Source: JANQSP01 sp965237565
GTDB taxonomy: Bacteria; Bdellovibrionota; Bdellovibrionia; Bdellovibrionales; UBA1609
Direction of reading: 5' to 3'
Length of the DNA stretch: 64,000 bases
NCBI GenBank assembly: GCA_965237565.1
Contig: OZ250145.1
Coordinates: 1,054,001-1,118,000, forward strand
Under the pieces are notes generated by a model. The model had not been told where the DNA came from. It ran no database searches and was given only the letters and a program-made list of their open reading frames with translations. Position 1 is the first letter of the stretch. Every line of letters starts with the position of its first letter. A program made the position numbers and the translations under genes. This document shows, piece by piece, positions 7,112 through 15,772 of this stretch.

Positions 7112-7193
7112 AGATTGAGTTCTTTTAGTTAGGAATACGTAATTTTCTTTTTGCTAAGCTGTCACTGTTGCTTTTTTCTCATTTGGAGATTTT

Positions 7194-7514
7194 TTATTTT
7201 TTCGAATCATCTTCTTTTTGCTTTTTGGTACTCTTTTGTTGGATGGCGGATTCAGTTTCAACCAATTCGTCCAGCACACTGGGGCCTTTTTGAGAACTCA
7301 AAGTGGCTAAATAAATAGAAGTAAAGGCGAAGATAACCGCTGTCCATTTGGTAATACTGATCAAAAAATGATTGGCCCCAGTGGTACTAAACAGACTTTT
7401 TGACCCTCCTCCCAGCATACCCATGGCTCCTGAACCCTTGGGATCTTGAAGAAGTATGAAAATAATCATAACAACGGAAGCAACTACATGAACAACAGCT
7501 AGAAAGGTAAACAT
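7194..7514 (-). CDS. secG: Preprotein translocase subunit SecG
   Basis: A 106-residue protein with the SecG plan: a first membrane helix (VVHVVASVVMIIFILLQ), the conserved loop DPKGSGAMGMLGGGSKSLF, a second helix (WTAVIFAFTSIYLATL), then a charged Lys/Ser-rich tail. SecG is the small non-essential subunit of the SecYEG channel in the inner membrane and aids SecA-driven export. It is the last gene in the run behind the biotin operon, 99 bases downstream of bioA, and may be transcribed separately. Confidence 0.93.
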   Translation of the reverse strand: MFTFLAVVHVVASVVMIIFILLQDPKGSGAMGMLGGGSKSLFSTTGANHFLISITKWTAVIFAFTSIYLATLSSQKGPSVLDELVETESAIQQKSTKKQKEDDSKK

Positions 7515-7613
7515 AGTTAATTTTTATAGAAGTTTTTTACTTTGATTGTCAATTTGATTCTTCTTTTTTTCTTTTTTTTCCTTCCATAAAATTTTCTTTT
7601 TCAACATCTTGTT

Positions 7614-8873
7614 TCAGAATTGAGCTTCTATAACGGACCAGACTTGCTCTAATTCCTGATCACTGATACAATAAGGGGGAAGAATATAGACAACGTTTCC
7701 TAGAGGACGTAAGAATACTCCTTCTTTCAATGCTTTTTCGGTGAATTTTTCAGCAAAATCAGAAGTGTATCCTTTTTTCTTCAGATCAAAATCTAGAGCA
7801 ACAACTGTTCCACAGACCCTGGCATCTCGTAAGGTTTTATGGCCTCTTAGTTTCTTTATTTTTTTTTGATGAAAGGATTCAATTCTTTTCCATTCAAATT
7901 TTATGTTTTTTGTTTTCATTGCTTTTATATTGGCAACCGCTGCTGCACAAGAAATCGGATTTCCAGTAAAACTATGTCCATGAAAAAATAAATGCTCCTT
8001 TTTATCCGACAAAAAGCTATCGTAGATATTTTCATTAGCTATCGTGAGAGCCAAAGGCAAGATACCCCCTGTCAAGCCTTTTGAAAGACAGAGAAGGTCT
8101 GGCACAACTCCTAATTTTTCAAATGCAAACCATTCACCCGTTCTTCCAAATCCAGTCATTACTTCGTCAAAGATGAGATAGAGATTTTTTTTTCGAGCTA
8201 AAAAACAAATCTCTCGAACAGCTTCTTTGGGCCACATAATCATTCCACCAGCCCCTTGAATCAGAGGTTCAATGATTACTCCTGCACATTTTTGGTGATA
8301 GGCATCTAATTTTTTTTCAAAATCTGATAGGTAATCGCTAATAGGATCACTAGAAAGTTCTGCTTGCTCGGCTCTTATGACTGAAAAAAGCATTTTCTCA
8401 TAAGCATAATTGAAAATATTTTGTCCGCTTACACTCATGGCTCCAACTGTGTCGCCGTGGTAGGAATTTTGAAAAGAGAGAAATACATTTCTTTCCGGCT
8501 CTCCTCTTTGTTTCCAACTTTGTACAGCCATTTTCAGAGCTGATTCTACAGAGGTGGAACCGTCATCAGAAAAAAACAAATACTCCAAGCTATCCGGCAA
8601 AAGGGTTTTTATTTCATTTGCTAAGTTCTGTGCTATTTGGTGTGAAAAATTCGCAAATAACACTTGATCCATGATTTCTGTTTGTTTTTGCACCGCTTCA
8701 ACCACAGCAGGTTCACAGTGTCCTAGCGTAATGACCCACCAAGAGGAGATGGCATCAATAACGGAACGCCCATTTTCCAAATGGATGAGACTGCCCTTTG
8801 CGGACAAAGCTTTGGGCAAATTTCTCTTGGTTTTCATCTGAGTGAAAGGGAGCCATATTGTTTTGTCCTTCAT
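7614..8873 (-). CDS. bioA: Adenosylmethionine-8-amino-7-oxononanoate aminotransferase
   Basis: A 419-residue PLP enzyme that converts KAPA to DAPA in biotin synthesis with SAM as amino donor. Diagnostic blocks are IWLPFTQMKT at the N-terminus, DAISSWWV, SYHGDTVGAMSVSG, EPLIQGAGGM, DEVMTGFGRTG and the PLP lysine in SKGLTGG. The WLPFTQ and SSWW blocks separate BioA from other class III aminotransferases. ATG 8873 lies one base after the TAA of the diiron gene and gives the normal N-terminus. The longer frame from 8924 would overlap that gene by 50 bases. It closes the bioB-F-D-x-A unit. Confidence 0.95.
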   Translation of the reverse strand: MKDKTIWLPFTQMKTKRNLPKALSAKGSLIHLENGRSVIDAISSWWVITLGHCEPAVVEAVQKQTEIMDQVLFANFSHQIAQNLANEIKTLLPDSLEYLFFSDDGSTSVESALKMAVQSWKQRGEPERNVFLSFQNSYHGDTVGAMSVSGQNIFNYAYEKMLFSVIRAEQAELSSDPISDYLSDFEKKLDAYHQKCAGVIIEPLIQGAGGMIMWPKEAVREICFLARKKNLYLIFDEVMTGFGRTGEWFAFEKLGVVPDLLCLSKGLTGGILPLALTIANENIYDSFLSDKKEHLFFHGHSFTGNPISCAAAVANIKAMKTKNIKFEWKRIESFHQKKIKKLRGHKTLRDARVCGTVVALDFDLKKKGYTSDFAEKFTEKALKEGVFLRPLGNVVYILPPYCISDQELEQVWSVIEAQF

Positions 8874-8874
8874 C

Positions 8875-9522
8875 TTATAGAGAAGGGGAGAAGTTAGAAG
8901 GGGAAACAGATAGCTCTTGCTCAAGAACTGCTTGCCATTTTTTTACAAGATCGGTGAATTGTTTTTCTTCATAAGTGGCGAATATTTTTTTTCTGTCACT
9001 TGAGTGAGAATCTTTTGCTTCTATTATATTTAGAACTGTTTTCAAATGGTGATCTTCTTCTTGTAAAATGACATGGAGATTGAAAGGGAAGTGGTTTTCT
9101 TTTAAAATTTTGTTGTAAATTTTATACACAAGCATAGCTCTTTCTTCAATAAGCCATGTAGTGTATAGATAATTCAGAAAAAGAGTGGCTTCATTTTTGT
9201 TTGAATGCAAAACTTCAGCTACCTGTCGATCTATGGCTTGAAAATAATCTTCAGAAGACTCTCCATCTAGCAAAAATTTTTCTTCAAAAGTAGGGTATTG
9301 ATTAGGAGAAACCCTTTGGCTAAAGTGTTTAAAGTAGACAGCATGCCGTGCTTCTTCGCTGATATGTTCAAGAAGGTTCCGATTGAGTGTAGCCGAATCT
9401 TGACTCTTTATGATCTTTCTAGAACCAATGTGTTCCATAAAAGCTAAGGTGTTTAACCACTTTCCATGAATTTTTTGGTTTTGGATCAATTTCTTTAAAA
9501 AAGTTTCTAGTTCTTTTTTCAT
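8875..9522 (-). CDS. Ferritin-like diiron protein in the biotin operon
   Basis: A 215-residue helical protein whose metal ligands can be read off as a four-helix diiron bundle. Candidates are Glu30 in FMEH, Glu57-x-x-His60 in HISEEARHAVYFKHF, Glu126/127 in LIEERAMLVY, and Glu155/156 with His158/159 in LQEEDHHL. Two E-x-x-H motifs plus two single Glu are characteristic of ferritin-like oxidases and hydroxylases. It sits between bioD (105-base gap) and bioA (one-base gap). No bioC, bioH, bioI, bioW or bioZ is in the operon. An oxidative role in making the pimeloyl precursor is therefore an attractive guess, but only context supports it. A plain iron-storage or tRNA-hydroxylase-like role is possible. 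Confidence 0.7.
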   Translation of the reverse strand: MKKELETFLKKLIQNQKIHGKWLNTLAFMEHIGSRKIIKSQDSATLNRNLLEHISEEARHAVYFKHFSQRVSPNQYPTFEEKFLLDGESSEDYFQAIDRQVAEVLHSNKNEATLFLNYLYTTWLIEERAMLVYKIYNKILKENHFPFNLHVILQEEDHHLKTVLNIIEAKDSHSSDRKKIFATYEEKQFTDLVKKWQAVLEQELSVSPSNFSPSL

Positions 9523-9628
9523 ATCTTTCTTCTTAATAGCTTTTTACATAGTTTTTCTATTTTTTCAACCGTAAAAATATGGATTTTGCGAGAGTGGAAA
9601 CATAGGAATCCAAAATCACCTGTCTTCA

Positions 9629-10267
9629 TTATTCTTTATTAGCCAATGAGTTGGATGAAAAAACAATTGAGGATTTTATATTTTTGAATTGGGAGAGCAA
9701 AATTTCTTTAGAAATTTTTTCCAAGAAGGGTAACTCCATAAGCACATTTGTTTTTCCAATCTTTTCAATACTATCCTTGTTTAGAGGGTGAGAAGGTCCT
9801 ATCATCACAACCCCTAAAATGGGAATCTGTTTAGCCCTCAAAGAGGATAAAGTGAGAAAAGTGTGATTGAGAGTCCCTAGGGTGCTTCGAGCTACAATCA
9901 AAACAGGGGCTTTAAATTTTTTCATTAAGTCTGTCATATCTTTTTTATCGTTGAAGGGAACCAAGGCTCCTCCCGTACCTTCAATAATTAAAGGAGCTGG
10001 GGAGCGGGGGCAGTTGATTTCTTCCATCTCAATTGTCAATCCTTCTAACTTTGCCGCTTGGTTCGGAGACAAGGGATTTTTTAGTGTAAAGGCTGAAGGA
10101 TGGATATGTGTTTTTGGAATAAACTGAGCCAATACTTCATTATCTGTTCTTTCTGTGCCAGCTTGGATGGGCTTCCAGTAGTGAGCGGAATAGCTGAGAC
10201 AAAGTCCAGCTGAGACAAGAGTTTTTCCCACACCAGTATCTGTTCCTGTTACAAAGATTTTATTCAT
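9629..10267 (-). CDS. bioD: Dethiobiotin synthetase
   Basis: A 212-residue ATP-dependent carboxylase that closes the ureido ring of dethiobiotin. The N-terminal FVTGTDTGVGKTLVSAGL is the BioD P-loop. YWKPIQAGTERTDN carries the conserved substrate-binding KPIQ-G block, and IIEGTGGALVPF is the second nucleotide/Mg block. Length and motif spacing are normal. It lies 28 bases downstream of bioF in the same orientation, so it is co-transcribed. Confidence 0.95.
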   Translation of the reverse strand: MNKIFVTGTDTGVGKTLVSAGLCLSYSAHYWKPIQAGTERTDNEVLAQFIPKTHIHPSAFTLKNPLSPNQAAKLEGLTIEMEEINCPRSPAPLIIEGTGGALVPFNDKKDMTDLMKKFKAPVLIVARSTLGTLNHTFLTLSSLRAKQIPILGVVMIGPSHPLNKDSIEKIGKTNVLMELPFLEKISKEILLSQFKNIKSSIVFSSNSLANKE

Positions 10268-10295
10268 TTTTACTCATTGATTTCTCAGTATTTCA

Positions 10296-11420
10296 TTATT
10301 TGAAAAAGCCTTCCAAAATCCTGGCCAATTTTTTTAATGAGTTGATTGGGTGATTGTAATGCACACAAATACGCAACCTTTCTGTTTGCTTGGCTACAGT
10401 GGGGTATCGAATGGCTCGAATATCATAGCCCTCATTTTTTAATATTTCAGATAAATGAAGTGCCTTTTTTGCTTGGCCTAAAAAGACCGGAACAATTTGG
10501 CTTTCAGAGTTTCCTATCGAAGTGAATTTTTGCAAGAGTTTTCGGAAAATAGAAGAATTTTTTTTCAGTATTTTTCTCCTGTTAGGTTGATTTTTTAAAG
10601 TAATAAGTATCTGTTTTATGTGGAAAAGCAAAAGAGGGGAGGGGGCGGTTGTATAAATAAAAGTGCGGCAAGTGTTGCTCAGGTATTTTGCCAGTATCTT
10701 GGGTCCGGCCACAAAAGCTCCGCTCGTGGCAAGAGCCTTTCCGCAAGGGTGTACACTAATGATATGTTCCTTGCTTTTCAAGGAGGCAGACAGGCCCCTG
10801 CCCCCCGGTCCGTAGATGCCTGTCGCATGAGCCTCATCCACAATCAGTAGAGCTTGGTGTTTCAAAGCTAGATCAGAGAGATCCTTCAAAGGGGCGAAAT
10901 CTCCGTCCATGCTAAAAAGACTTTCTGTGAGGATTACTTTTTTTTTATTTTTTTCCTTTTTCAATTGATCCTCTAGTTGGTTCATATTTTTGTGTTTATA
11001 AATGTGATAGGTTTTTTTGCTAAAACGGCAAGCATCTATGAGACTTGCATGATTCAGTTCATCAGAAAAAATTACGCTCTCTTTACAAACACTATGAATG
11101 AGCCCCATGTTGGCTAGATAACCAGAGCCAAAAAATAAGACAGAAGGTCTTTGGATCCATTTTCGAAAAAAATCTTCTGTCTCTTCATGCCAGTGACTGT
11201 GTCCACGAATCAATCGAGAAGAGTTGCTACTAAAGGGCAAACCTTTTTTGAGTTCTTGAATCAAAGTTTTTCGAATGAAGGGATTGTTTCGAAGGGACAA
11301 GTAATCATTGGAACTAAAATCCAGAGCTTCATTCAAAGTGAGTTCTCTATTCAGATTCTCTTGAATGAGATTTTTATATTCTTGCTCCCAATCAGAGAGA
11401 AACCAAGATGGCTTCAACAA
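10296..11420 (-). CDS. bioF: 8-amino-7-oxononanoate synthase
   Basis: A 374-residue PLP alpha-oxoamine synthase that condenses pimeloyl-thioester with alanine to KAPA. It shows SSNDYLSLRNNP, SRLIRGHSHWHEETE, FGSGYLANMGL, VDEAHATGIYGPGGRG and the PLP lysine in HPCGKALATSGAF. The coding region opens with two TTG codons (11420 and 11417) next to the bioB TGA at 11416-11414. A GTGAGG four to seven bases upstream fits either, so bioF is translationally coupled to bioB. Its presence implies that a pimeloyl-CoA or pimeloyl-ACP supply exists. Confidence 0.94.
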   Translation of the reverse strand: MLKPSWFLSDWEQEYKNLIQENLNRELTLNEALDFSSNDYLSLRNNPFIRKTLIQELKKGLPFSSNSSRLIRGHSHWHEETEDFFRKWIQRPSVLFFGSGYLANMGLIHSVCKESVIFSDELNHASLIDACRFSKKTYHIYKHKNMNQLEDQLKKEKNKKKVILTESLFSMDGDFAPLKDLSDLALKHQALLIVDEAHATGIYGPGGRGLSASLKSKEHIISVHPCGKALATSGAFVAGPKILAKYLSNTCRTFIYTTAPSPLLLFHIKQILITLKNQPNRRKILKKNSSIFRKLLQKFTSIGNSESQIVPVFLGQAKKALHLSEILKNEGYDIRAIRYPTVAKQTERLRICVHYNHPINSLKKLARILEGFFK

Positions 11421-12385
11421 AGGGCCTCACTGTTTTTATTTTTTAGCCTAGATAGGCCTAATTTTTCAAAGAGGATTTTGTCATCTGTATTGCTGGGGTT
11501 GTCAGCGGTGAGAAGTTTTTTCCCAATAAAAATGGAATTGGCTCCCGCAAAAAAACAAAGAAACTGATCTGATTCACTCATATCAAGTCGACCCGCACTG
11601 AGTCGAATCATCGCCTGTGGCATAATGAGACGAGCTGTTGCAATCACACGCACCACTTCCAAAGCGGGTAGAGGTTTTTGTTTTTCTAAAGGAGTTCCCT
11701 GAATGGGAATCAGTTTATTGATCGTCACACTTTCAGGTTGGGGATCAAAAATCGCCAATCGATGTAAAAATTCAATACGATCTTGATGAGTCTCTCCCAT
11801 CCCCAAAATGCCACCCGTACAAACTGTCAAGCCAGCTTCCCTTACATTATGAATGGTTTGAATGCGATCTTCATATTTTCTCGTTGTAATAATATTGGGA
11901 TAAAAATTTTCAGAGGTATCAATGTTGTGATTATAGGCATAGAGACCCGCTTTTTTTAATTTTTGTGCTTGTGATTTTGTAAGCATTCCAAGGGTACAAC
12001 AAACTTCCATACCAATATCTTTAACAGCTGAGACCATCTCCAAAACTCGGTCAAAAAGAGGTCCGTCTCTTACTTCTCTCCAAGCCGCTCCCATGCAAAA
12101 ACGCGTAGCCCCTCTTTTTTTAGCTTTTTGAGCCTCTGATAAAACATCTGAAAGCTTCATGAGTTTTTCTTTTTTTACATCTGTTTGGTAATGAGCTGAT
12201 TGGGGACAATAAAAACAATTTTCAGAACAGCCCCCTGTTTTAATGGATAACAATTGACTAGTCTGAATTTGATTGGGATTAAATTTTTTTTTATGAGTTT
12301 GATGAGCTTGGTCTATCAATTCTATCATGCTGAGATGATAGATAGATGTAACTTGTTTGATACTAAGAAGGCTTGATGTATTCAC
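11414..12385 (-). CDS. bioB: Biotin synthase (radical SAM)
   Basis: A 323-residue radical-SAM enzyme that inserts sulfur into dethiobiotin. The CxxxCxxC cluster motif is in TGGCSENCFYCPQSAHY. Further BioB blocks are RFCMGAAWRE, YNHNIDTSENFYPNI, GGILGMGE, LIPIQGTPLE and IRLSAGR. Length is typical. It is the first gene of the biotin unit; its ATG is at 12385, and a possible promoter (TTGTCT, 17 bases, TACGAA) lies about 40-70 bases upstream, though this is weak. No BirA operator was recognised. Confidence 0.96.
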   Translation of the reverse strand: MNTSSLLSIKQVTSIYHLSMIELIDQAHQTHKKKFNPNQIQTSQLLSIKTGGCSENCFYCPQSAHYQTDVKKEKLMKLSDVLSEAQKAKKRGATRFCMGAAWREVRDGPLFDRVLEMVSAVKDIGMEVCCTLGMLTKSQAQKLKKAGLYAYNHNIDTSENFYPNIITTRKYEDRIQTIHNVREAGLTVCTGGILGMGETHQDRIEFLHRLAIFDPQPESVTINKLIPIQGTPLEKQKPLPALEVVRVIATARLIMPQAMIRLSAGRLDMSESDQFLCFFAGANSIFIGKKLLTADNPSNTDDKILFEKLGLSRLKNKNSEALC

Positions 12386-12512
12386 GATAAATAAGGTCTT
12401 TTTAAAAACTTCTTTTTTCGTACACTAAAAAAAAAGAAAAGACAAGATGAGCTTTTTACCACTCAGTTAAAAATGAACATTGTGGATAAATCATAAAAAA
12501 TATCTTTATAAT

Positions 12513-13103
12513 TTATTCTTCTTGACCTTCTTCAGGCTCAGGTTGAGAGGGGGTCCTGACGCACTTCCAATAGTCAGTGAGAGTATTTCCTGGACTGTCA
12601 CAATTTTTGTCAACGTTCGGATTATCTATGGATGCCTCCAATTCTTCCATCGTCAGAAAAGAGAGCCCAAATTGTTCCGCCAGTATGTGTCCCATTTCGT
12701 GCGTCTTATGATATATATACTCATTCTCTCCTTCTTCTGTAGAGATATCAAATCCAAGCGCAACTGCTTCCGCTCTTGTTTTATCAAAAAGGGATTCACT
12801 ACCCATAAACTGTGTGTTAGTATTTCTTGCCGACTTAAGTTGTTTCAGTCGGGTCACCAGTGAGTATTTTAATCGTGCCCTACTATTATTTATATACGTC
12901 TTAACTCCTTCTGCTGTATAGATATCAAATCCATGATCACTTGCATCCTTTTTTGTTGCATTTATTATCTTTTTTAGACTAGGGACGGCTCTGTGATAGA
13001 GCACTCGTCTTATTTCCAAACTTGTATTGTAATTAATTGGCTCAGCAAAAGCAGTATTAACAAAAAACATACTGGTCATCAGTATAAATAAAATTGATTT
13101 CAT
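12513..13103 (-). CDS. Exported protein with HExxH motif and internal repeat
   Basis: 196 residues. A signal peptide ends at AFA (residue 20). Two related segments, DHGFDIYTAEGVKTYI (residues 56-71) and ALGFDISTEEGENEYI (115-130), are an internal repeat. Directly after the second comes THEMGHILAEQFGL, with His135-Glu-Met-Gly-His139, a zinc-metallopeptidase signature. No obvious third ligand is visible; Glu153 or Glu154 could serve. The tail is Pro/Glu-rich. The start is supported by AAGGA seven bases upstream. Whether it is a peptidase or simply carries a chance HExxH is undecided. The family is not recognised. Confidence 0.65.
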   Translation of the reverse strand: MKSILFILMTSMFFVNTAFAEPINYNTSLEIRRVLYHRAVPSLKKIINATKKDASDHGFDIYTAEGVKTYINNSRARLKYSLVTRLKQLKSARNTNTQFMGSESLFDKTRAEAVALGFDISTEEGENEYIYHKTHEMGHILAEQFGLSFLTMEELEASIDNPNVDKNCDSPGNTLTDYWKCVRTPSQPEPEEGQEE

Positions 13104-13276
13104 TTGATATTCCTTATCTTAATAGTATTTTTAAATTATCTTTCTCACGCTATCAAATTTATGAAGAAAATACTATCAAAATATCAAGATATCAAAAAGA
13201 AGCCATAATTATGTCGAAAAAAGATTATTTGAAAAATAGTGTCTCATTTTTACATCATAATTATAATAAATAATCA

Positions 13277-14368
13277 TTATACATTAAATCGAAATAAAAT
13301 AATGTCCCCATCTTGCACAAGGTACTGATTTCCCTCCTGTCTGTATTTGCCAGCTTCTTTTACCATTTTTTCTGATTGGTATTTTTTCATGTCGCTAAAA
13401 TGGTAAACTTCAGCCTTAATAAATCCTCGTTCAAAATCACTGTGTATTTTTCCACCTGCTTGCGGAGCCGAGCTTCCCTTTTGTATCGTCCAAGCTTTTA
13501 CTTCTTTTTTCCCCGCAGTAAAGAAAGTAATGTAATTCAGAAGCTGATAGGATTTTTTGATAAGTCGATGAAGCCCCGGCTCTTTCCACTTCAAAGCAGA
13601 TAAAAAGCTTTTCTTTTCCTCATCAGAATCCAAGTTTGCTATCTGCTTTTCCAAGGAAGCACAAATTTTTAGCACAAAATGGGACCCATATTTTTTTATC
13701 ACGCTTTCCGTGATCATTGTATTTTGATTCACCGAGATTTCATCTGTGTTGAGGACATATAAGATGGGTTTGTTTGTGAGCAAATGGAATTTATCTAGGT
13801 GTATTTTTTCTTCTTCTTCTGCTTCATATTCTCTAGCTAATTTTTCTTTTTTTGATAGAAAATCCAATAATTTTTCAATCAACTGGAATTCTATTCTCAA
13901 ATTTTTGTCCTTTGAGCCTTTGAGAAGTTTTAAAAGTTTTTCTTTTTTTTTTTCTAGAAATTCAATGTCCGAAAATAGCAATTCCATTTCAATGAGTTGG
14001 ATATCTTGGAGAGGACTGATCTCACCTTGTACATGCAAAACTTGAGGGTCTTCAAAAACACGGACCACATGAATCAAGGAATGGACTTCTCGGATGTAGC
14101 TCAGAAAACGATTCCCCAAGCCTTCCCCTTTGTGAGCTCCCTGAATGAGACCGGCAATGTCTACAAACTCCATACTCGCTGGAATGCATTTTTCTGGTTG
14201 AAATATTTGATTGAGTTGATGCAAACGAGTATCTGGAACCCGCACTCGGCCAATATTGGGTTTCACCGTGCAAAAAGGATAATTTTCTGCTGGGATTTTT
14301 AAAGAGGTTAAGCAATTGAATAAAGTGCTTTTTCCCACATTTGGTAAGCCGATAATACCACATTTCAT
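13277..14368 (-). CDS. ychF: YchF/OLA1-type ribosome-associated ATPase
   Basis: A 363-residue Obg-family P-loop protein. KCGIIGLPNVGKSTLFNCLT is the G1 loop; FVDIAGLIQGAHKGEGLGNRFL is G3. Consistent with the family's ATP preference, the G4 region reads LNTDE rather than NKxD. A TGS-like C-terminal domain ends the protein (FTAGKKEVKAW, FERGFIKAEV, DGDIILFRFNV). Its ATG overlaps the pth TGA by four bases, the very common pth-ychF arrangement. Confidence 0.95.
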   Translation of the reverse strand: MKCGIIGLPNVGKSTLFNCLTSLKIPAENYPFCTVKPNIGRVRVPDTRLHQLNQIFQPEKCIPASMEFVDIAGLIQGAHKGEGLGNRFLSYIREVHSLIHVVRVFEDPQVLHVQGEISPLQDIQLIEMELLFSDIEFLEKKKEKLLKLLKGSKDKNLRIEFQLIEKLLDFLSKKEKLAREYEAEEEEKIHLDKFHLLTNKPILYVLNTDEISVNQNTMITESVIKKYGSHFVLKICASLEKQIANLDSDEEKKSFLSALKWKEPGLHRLIKKSYQLLNYITFFTAGKKEVKAWTIQKGSSAPQAGGKIHSDFERGFIKAEVYHFSDMKKYQSEKMVKEAGKYRQEGNQYLVQDGDIILFRFNV

Positions 14369-15015
14369 TGTTTTGTCGTTTCTTTGGAATTGTAGAGGTT
14401 TGCAACCTTTTCCAAACCTTCTCGTAAAAAATACTGAATAGCCATGAGACTTTCATTTAGAAAATTTGGCAAAAGATTTTGTTCTTCTTTTGTAAATGTT
14501 TTCAGAACTCTTTGTTGCGTGAATTGTGGTTTCAGGACAGGGCTTTTAAAAAGCAACTCTTCCGCCCTGTAATTTTGATTGGGCAAACTTTCTTTATCTT
14601 CTGCTTTCATTGGGAGCGCTACACCGATTCTCAAGCGAGTATAATCTTGGCTATGTAGCACTTCAATAATATTTTTCACACCATTGTGACCAGCTGGACC
14701 TCTATTTTTTTGAAATTTCATAGATAAAAAAGGAAGATCTATATCATCATGAATCACTAAGAGATCATCTTGTTGAATTTGAAAATAATCCATGGCCTCT
14801 TTTACAGCCAAACCAGAGGCATTCATGTAGCTTTGTGGTTTGATTAGTAGAATTTTTTGTCCCTCTAGAGAGCCATTTTGAATCAAGGATTGTCCTTTGC
14901 TACGGAAAGAGAGATCAAGATAGCGAGCCAGAGCATCCAGTACTATCCAGCCAATGTTGTGAGGGGTTAGCAAATATTTGCTACCTGGATTTCCCAGTCC
15001 GACAATCATCTTCAT
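14365..15015 (-). CDS. pth: Peptidyl-tRNA hydrolase
   Basis: A 216-residue enzyme that frees tRNA from peptidyl-tRNA dropped by ribosomes. It has IVGLGNPGSKYLLTPHNIGW (catalytic His in TPHNIG), LIKPQSYMNASGLAV (Asn), VIHDDIDLPF (catalytic Asp) and NRGPAGHNGVKNI. It is slightly longer than the usual 190 residues because of an insert around KEDKESLPNQNYRAEELL. It sits between rplY and ychF, as in many bacteria. Confidence 0.95.
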   Translation of the reverse strand: MKMIVGLGNPGSKYLLTPHNIGWIVLDALARYLDLSFRSKGQSLIQNGSLEGQKILLIKPQSYMNASGLAVKEAMDYFQIQQDDLLVIHDDIDLPFLSMKFQKNRGPAGHNGVKNIIEVLHSQDYTRLRIGVALPMKAEDKESLPNQNYRAEELLFKSPVLKPQFTQQRVLKTFTKEEQNLLPNFLNESLMAIQYFLREGLEKVANLYNSKETTKQ

Positions 15016-15024
15016 GTTTTTAGC

Positions 15025-15726
15025 CTATTTTTTTTCTTCTTTGCCAGAAGAGGATTTTGGCTCTTGTTTCTTTTCTACGTCTTCAGGAGTGCTGTCGCTT
15101 GTTGCAGTTTCTACAGTGGCCTCTGTTGCTTCCTTGGTAACTGTTACTTCTTCTTCCGCAATTTCATTCACAGCACACAAAGAATCTGCTTTGTTTGTCA
15201 TGAGCTTCACGCTATTGGGAATTTTTAGATCGGACACATGAAAATTTTGATTAACATCCAGTGAAGTAATCTCAATAGAGAAAAACTCTGGGATATCCTT
15301 AGGCAGACATTCTATTTCTACGTTTCTACGCATAACATTGAATACTCCCCCGGATTCTTTCACTCCTTTAGCTTTCCCCATAAAATTGATTTCAACAAGA
15401 ACACGGATCTTTTTCTTCATATCTAAGGAGAAAAAATCTATGTGCAGAGGTTTTCTAGTCAATTTATGATAACACACTTCTTTTTTGAGGACTTTCAAAC
15501 CATTGAGAGTTTGCTTCTTTGATTTGAATGTAAAAATTTTATTATCATATTCTTTTTTTATATACTTTTCTGCTTGTTTGATACTAATGCAGAGGGGAAT
15601 GGTTTTTTGTTTGGTTCCATACACAACGGCCGGGACAAATTGTTCTTGTCGCAATCGACGTGCAATCGAAGAGCCAGGTTTTCTTGGATAGGCTTGAAAT
15701 TCTAAACTTTGTTTTTCTTCTTTCAT
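15025..15726 (-). CDS. rplY: 50S ribosomal protein L25, Ctc form
   Basis: 233 residues: an N-terminal L25 domain (RKPGSSIARRLRQEQFVPAVVYG) binding 5S rRNA, the TL5/CTC C-terminal beta domain (GVKESGGVFNVMRRNVEIECLPKDIPE, in separate strands), and an acidic/threonine-rich tail ending in SSGKEEKK. This is the long form found in many bacteria outside the enterics. The tail resembles a low-complexity extension with no known role. It lies nine bases upstream of pth. Confidence 0.93.
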   Translation of the reverse strand: MKEEKQSLEFQAYPRKPGSSIARRLRQEQFVPAVVYGTKQKTIPLCISIKQAEKYIKKEYDNKIFTFKSKKQTLNGLKVLKKEVCYHKLTRKPLHIDFFSLDMKKKIRVLVEINFMGKAKGVKESGGVFNVMRRNVEIECLPKDIPEFFSIEITSLDVNQNFHVSDLKIPNSVKLMTNKADSLCAVNEIAEEEVTVTKEATEATVETATSDSTPEDVEKKQEPKSSSGKEEKK

Positions 15727-15772
15727 GGGTTTCTTCTTTCAATAAAAAAGAGCTATTTCTTTTTTTCTTTTC

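Noticed and set aside
12480..12863. 127-codon plus-strand gene opposite the HEMGH protein
   Set aside because: Antisense frame of a gene with a clear signal peptide and Shine-Dalgarno; its own translation is unlike a protein.
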